A program made the translations under genes and the position numbers. A model generated the notes under the pieces. That model was not told the DNA's origin and ran no database searches. It saw only the letters and a program-made list of their open reading frames with translations. A stretch of 60,407 bases of DNA. Origin: Rhodocyclaceae bacterium (GTDB lineage Bacteria; Pseudomonadota; Gammaproteobacteria; Burkholderiales; Rhodocyclaceae). The stretch lies in the NCBI GenBank assembly GCA_030824275.1, contig JAVBXY010000037.1:1-60407 (forward strand), in the 5' to 3' direction. Positions 57,269 through 60,407 of the stretch are shown here, one piece after another (position 1 is the stretch's first letter; the number at the start of each line of letters is the position of its first letter).

Positions 57269-58155
57269 TACTTCTCCCTCCCGAACAGGCCGGCAGGGCG
57301 GAACATGAGGACGATGGCCATGATGATGAAGACGACGGTGGCGCTGGCTTCCGGATAGAAGACCTTGGTCAGGCCTTCAATCAGACCCAGACCGAGGCCG
57401 GTGAGGATGGAACCGAGGATGGAGCCCATGCCGCCAATCACCACGACGGCAAAGACGGTGATGATGAGGTTCGAGCCCATCAGCGGGCCGACCTGGGTGG
57501 CGGGAGCGGCCAGTACCCCGGCCAGACCAGCCAGACCGACGCCGAAGCCGTAGGTGAGCATGACCATCAGCGGCACGTTGATGCCGAAGGCCTGGGTCAG
57601 GGCCGGGTTCTCGGTGGCGGCACGCAGATAGGCGCCCAGGCGGGTCTTCTCGATGACATACCAGGTGACGAGACAGACGGTCAGGGAGGCGACGATGATC
57701 CAGGCGCGGTATTTGGGCAGGAACATGAAGCCGAGGTTAATGGCGCCGGAGAGTTCGTCGGGAATCGAATAGGGCTGGCCGGCGACACCATACAGGTGAC
57801 GGAAGAAGCCTTCGAGGATGAGGGCGAGGCCGAAGGTGAGGAGCAGGCCGTAGAGGTGGTCGAGCTTGTAGAGCCACTGCAGCAGCAGGCGTTCGATGGC
57901 GATGCCGATGAGGCCGACCGAGATCGGGGCAAGGACCAGGGACCACCAGTAGCCGATGCCCAGGTACTCCATGAACATCCAGGTGAAGATGGCGCCCATC
58001 ATGTAGAGGGCGCCGTGGGCGAAGTTGATGATGTTCAGCATGCCGAAGATTACGGCTAGGCCAAGACTCAGCATTGCGTAGAACGAACCGTTCACCAGAC
58101 CGAGCATGAGCTGCCCGGCCAGGGCCTGAATCGGTACGCCGAAAATCTCCGTCAT
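57268..58155 (-). CDS. livH: ABC transporter permease LivH
   Basis: This 295-residue permease has about eight membrane segments, GLVNGSFYAMLSLGLAVIFG at the start and the ATPase-coupling loop ATENPALTQAFGINVP. It partners LivM in a high-affinity uptake channel. AAAGGGAG precedes ATG 58155, and the livK stop lies 21 bases upstream. Confidence 0.93.
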   Translation of the reverse strand: MTEIFGVPIQALAGQLMLGLVNGSFYAMLSLGLAVIFGMLNIINFAHGALYMMGAIFTWMFMEYLGIGYWWSLVLAPISVGLIGIAIERLLLQWLYKLDHLYGLLLTFGLALILEGFFRHLYGVAGQPYSIPDELSGAINLGFMFLPKYRAWIIVASLTVCLVTWYVIEKTRLGAYLRAATENPALTQAFGINVPLMVMLTYGFGVGLAGLAGVLAAPATQVGPLMGSNLIITVFAVVVIGGMGSILGSILTGLGLGLIEGLTKVFYPEASATVVFIIMAIVLMFRPAGLFGREK

Positions 58156-58176
58156 GCGAACATCACTCCCTTTGGA

Positions 58177-59418
58177 TTACTTCTTCTTGGCAGCAAGAAC
58201 CGCCGGGCAGCGCGAGGCGGCCATCGGCTGGAAGGCCTGGTCGCCCGGAATCACCTGCTTGATGTTGTAGTAGTCCCACGGTTCCTTGGATTCGGAGGGC
58301 TTCTTGACTTCCACCAGCAGCATGTCATGGACCATGCGACCGTCGTCGCGAATCTTGCCGTTCTTGGCGAAGAAGTCGTTGATCGGGGTGTCCTTCATCT
58401 TCTTCATCACCGTTGCCGTATCGTCGGTGCCAGTGGCCTGTACCGCTTTCAGGTAGTGAGTCACCGCCGAGTAGGCGCCGGCCGGCAGCATGTTCGGCAT
58501 CTTCTTGTGCTTGGCGAAGAAGCGACGGCTCCACTCGCGGGTTTCCGGATTCAGGTTCCAGTAGAAGCCTTCGGTAAACATCATGCCCTGCGTGGTTTGC
58601 AGGCCCAGAGCATGGATGTCCACCACCGTGGTCAGCAAGCCGACCAGGGTCTGGTTCTTGGTCAGGCCAAATTCATTGGCCGCCTTGATCGAGTTGATGG
58701 TATCGCCGCCGGCGTTGGCGAGGCCGACCACCTTGGCCTTGGAGGCCTGGGCCTGGAGCAGGAAGGAGGAGAAGTCCGACGCGTTGAGCGGATGGCGCAC
58801 ATTGCCCACCACCTTGCCGCCATTGGCGATCACCGCATTGGTCGTGTCCTTTTCCAGTGAGTGGCCAAAGGCGTAGTCGGCGGTGAGCAGGAACCATGTG
58901 TCCTTGCCCAGCTTGGTCACCGCCTTGCCAGGACCGTTGGCGAGCGCGTAGGTGTCATAGACGTAATGCACCACGTTGTTCGGCGCGCAGTCCTCGTTGG
59001 TGATACGGGTCGAGGCCGCACCGGCATTGAGCATGATCTTGTTCTTCTCGGTAGTGACCTTGGCCACGGCCAGGGCCACGGCAGAGTTCAGCACGTCAGT
59101 GACCATATCCACGCCCTGCGTGTCGTACCACTCGCGAATCTTGTTGGAACCGACGTCAGCCTTGTTCTGGTGGTCGGCGGAAACGAGTTCGATCTTGAAG
59201 GTCGGCTTGTATTTCGCCTTGAAGTCGTCGATGGCCATCTGGGCAGCCACGACCGAACCCTGGCCGCCGAGATCGGAATACACGCCCGACATGTCGGTCA
59301 GCACGCCGATCTTCACAACGTCGCCGGAAATCTTGCCCTTGGCCTGGGCCAGGGCGGAACCGGCAGCCGGCAACAGCAGCGCGGAAAGGGTCAGGGCCAG
59401 CAGTTTGCGTTTCATCAT
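58177..59418 (-). CDS. livK: ABC transporter periplasmic binding protein (LivK-like)
   Basis: This 413-residue protein has a signal peptide (MMKRKLLALTLSALLLPAAG, cut near residue 25) and a type I binding fold (IGVLTDMSGVYSDLGGQGSV). It is longer than amino-acid LivK and resembles binding proteins for aromatic acids or amides, so the ligand may be an aromatic compound. GGAGGAG precedes ATG 59418, the strongest site in the cluster. It lies between livF and livH. Confidence 0.87.
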   Translation of the reverse strand: MMKRKLLALTLSALLLPAAGSALAQAKGKISGDVVKIGVLTDMSGVYSDLGGQGSVVAAQMAIDDFKAKYKPTFKIELVSADHQNKADVGSNKIREWYDTQGVDMVTDVLNSAVALAVAKVTTEKNKIMLNAGAASTRITNEDCAPNNVVHYVYDTYALANGPGKAVTKLGKDTWFLLTADYAFGHSLEKDTTNAVIANGGKVVGNVRHPLNASDFSSFLLQAQASKAKVVGLANAGGDTINSIKAANEFGLTKNQTLVGLLTTVVDIHALGLQTTQGMMFTEGFYWNLNPETREWSRRFFAKHKKMPNMLPAGAYSAVTHYLKAVQATGTDDTATVMKKMKDTPINDFFAKNGKIRDDGRMVHDMLLVEVKKPSESKEPWDYYNIKQVIPGDQAFQPMAASRCPAVLAAKKK

Positions 59419-59445
59419 CTTGGTCTCCTCCGAGAAAAAAGGGGC

Positions 59446-60153
59446 TTACACCCCAAGGTACTCCTGCAGCAAATGCTGCTTGTCGTTAATTTCGTTCTGC
59501 GCAATTTCCGCCATCACCTGACCGTGTTCGACGATGAACATCCGATCCGCCAGCGGCGCCGCAAAGCGGAAGTTCTGTTCCACCAGCACGATGGTGTAGT
59601 CCCGCTCCTTGAGCGTGCGGATGATCTCGCCCAGCTTCTGCACGATCACCGGCGCCAGACCTTCCGAGATTTCGTCCAGCAACAGCAGCTTGGCGCCTGT
59701 TCGCAGGATGCGGGCCATGGCCAGCATTTGCTGTTCGCCGCCCGACAGCCGCGTGCCCTGGCTATTTCTGCGCTCCTTGAGGTTGGGGAACATCTCGTAA
59801 AGTTCCTCCAGGCTCATGCCGCCACTGCCCACTTGCGGGGGCAACAGCAGGTTCTCTTCACAGGAGAGACTGGAATAGATGCCCCGCTCTTCCGGGCAGT
59901 AGCCGACGCCGAGCTGGGCGATCTTGTGGCTGGCCATGTTGATGACTTCCCGGCCATTCAACATGATCGAGCCGGTGCGCTTGCCGGTGAGGCCCATGAT
60001 GGCCCGTAGCGTCGTGGTACGGCCGGCGCCGTTTCTGCCCAGCAGGCTGATGCATTCGCCCTTGCGCACGGTGAAGTCGATGCCGTGCAGGATGTGGGAT
60101 TCGCCGTAGAAGGCGTGCAGATCGGAGACCCGCAGGTATTCGGTACCACTCAT
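59446..60153 (-). CDS. livF: ABC transporter ATP-binding protein LivF
   Basis: This 235-residue ATPase has LSGGEQQMLAMARIL (ABC signature), LLLLDEISEGLAP (Walker B) and the switch histidine replaced in context by VEQNF. The Walker A reads GRNGAGRTT: the usual lysine is arginine (codon CGT). That change is seen in some LivF-type proteins, as I recall. Its ATG shares a base with the livG stop (TGATG). Confidence 0.92.
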   Translation of the reverse strand: MSGTEYLRVSDLHAFYGESHILHGIDFTVRKGECISLLGRNGAGRTTTLRAIMGLTGKRTGSIMLNGREVINMASHKIAQLGVGYCPEERGIYSSLSCEENLLLPPQVGSGGMSLEELYEMFPNLKERRNSQGTRLSGGEQQMLAMARILRTGAKLLLLDEISEGLAPVIVQKLGEIIRTLKERDYTIVLVEQNFRFAAPLADRMFIVEHGQVMAEIAQNEINDKQHLLQEYLGV

Positions 60154-60407
60154 CAGTGGGCTCCCACCAGTTCGGCGGCTTCGGTGCCCATGTAGGCTTC
60201 GATGACCTGGGGGTTGGACGAGACGGCGGCATAGTTGCCTTCGGCCAGGACCGAGCCCCGGGCAAGGACAGTGATGGTGTCGGAGATGCCGGAGACGACC
60301 TTCATGTTGTGTTCGACCATGAGGATGGTGCGGTTGGCGGAGACCTGTTTGATCAATTGCATGACCCGGTCGACGTCCTCATGGCCCATGCCCTGGGTGG
60401 GTTCGTC
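60153..60407 (-). CDS. livG: ABC transporter ATP-binding protein LivG, partial
   Basis: Only the C-terminal 84 or so codons are in the window; the gene runs past the right edge. DEPTQGM (Walker B end and D-loop) and VEHNMKVV (switch histidine) identify it as the LivG-type partner of LivF. It ends ELVGAH and overlaps livF. Confidence 0.88.
   Translation of the reverse strand, partial: DEPTQGMGHEDVDRVMQLIKQVSANRTILMVEHNMKVVSGISDTITVLARGSVLAEGNYAAVSSNPQVIEAYMGTEAAELVGAH

Noticed and set aside
59830..59855. livF segment encoding QVGSGGMS, similar to the repeat peptide EVGSGGTA
   Set aside because: At base level only about 14 of 22 positions match and the second half of the repeat is missing, so shared peptide alone is not enough.

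Overview
The window looks like chromosome from a GC-rich betaproteobacterium of the aromatic-degrading Rhodocyclales type (Azoarcus/Aromatoleum/Sterolibacterium-like). This is inferred from gene content and codon use; there is no rRNA or tRNA in the window to prove it. Coding density is high, no gap over about 300 bases lacks a gene, and I saw no tRNA, rRNA, CRISPR array or insertion sequence.

Layout. 1-713: an AT-richer, probably acquired DUF4435-like gene cut by the left edge. 749-9459: a phenylpropenoid (p-coumarate/ferulate-type) catabolic cluster: acyl-CoA dehydrogenase, 4-hydroxybenzoyl-CoA-type thioesterase, 3-hydroxyacyl-CoA dehydrogenase, thiolase, enoyl-CoA hydratase, feruloyl-CoA-synthase-like ligase and periplasmic binding protein, with a divergent MarR regulator. 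9456-14664: LysR genes, a type I extradiol dioxygenase, a PEP-mutase-family enzyme and an MFS carrier. 14661-18470: hydrolase, DUF1684 protein, a secreted coiled-coil protein and a FimV-like protein. 18412-22576: fumC and acnA, divergent. 22609-28256: a lactate utilisation operon lutA-lutC-lutB followed by a chemoreceptor, with a divergent FadR-family regulator and two matching operators; then pyruvate carboxylase. 31868-32538: an RHH/PIN toxin-antitoxin pair. 32737-37838: EamA transporter, metallophosphoesterase, OsmC-YcaO fusion, lipocalin. 37951-38897: decayed toxin-antitoxin remnants. 38995-41175: exporters. 41223-49273: a complete homoprotocatechuate lower pathway (hpaG-E-D-F-H-I plus succinate-semialdehyde dehydrogenase) with a class II aldolase-family gene upstream. 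49491-53014: chemoreceptor, PanE-like reductase and hpaR. 53117-56323: cytochrome c, WrbA-like protein, LysR, dsbA, dsbB. 56324-60407: a branched-chain-amino-acid-type ABC transporter livMHKFG, cut by the right edge.

How the genes work together. Phenylpropenoids would be bound, CoA-activated, shortened by beta-oxidation and released as hydroxybenzoates. Homoprotocatechuate would be ring-cleaved and processed to pyruvate and succinate. Lactate enters as pyruvate. Pyruvate carboxylase, aconitase and fumarase feed these into the TCA cycle. Two chemoreceptors sit in or beside catabolic operons.

The most unusual signal is a short dispersed repeat of about 29 bases (AAAAGTCGGCGCTG, then about three variable bases, then ACGGCGATTA). 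Eight strong copies lie between genes, all on the + strand. Four more lie inside protein-coding genes, always in the same reading frame and encoding K/E-V-G-A/S-D/G-x-T-A. Copies directly abut start codons (two genes lose an obvious ribosome binding site), supply or follow stop codons, and mark the breakpoint of a truncated zeta-toxin-like gene. A second strong signal is a shared 16-bp palindrome at the two promoters of the hpa genes, a good candidate HpaR operator.
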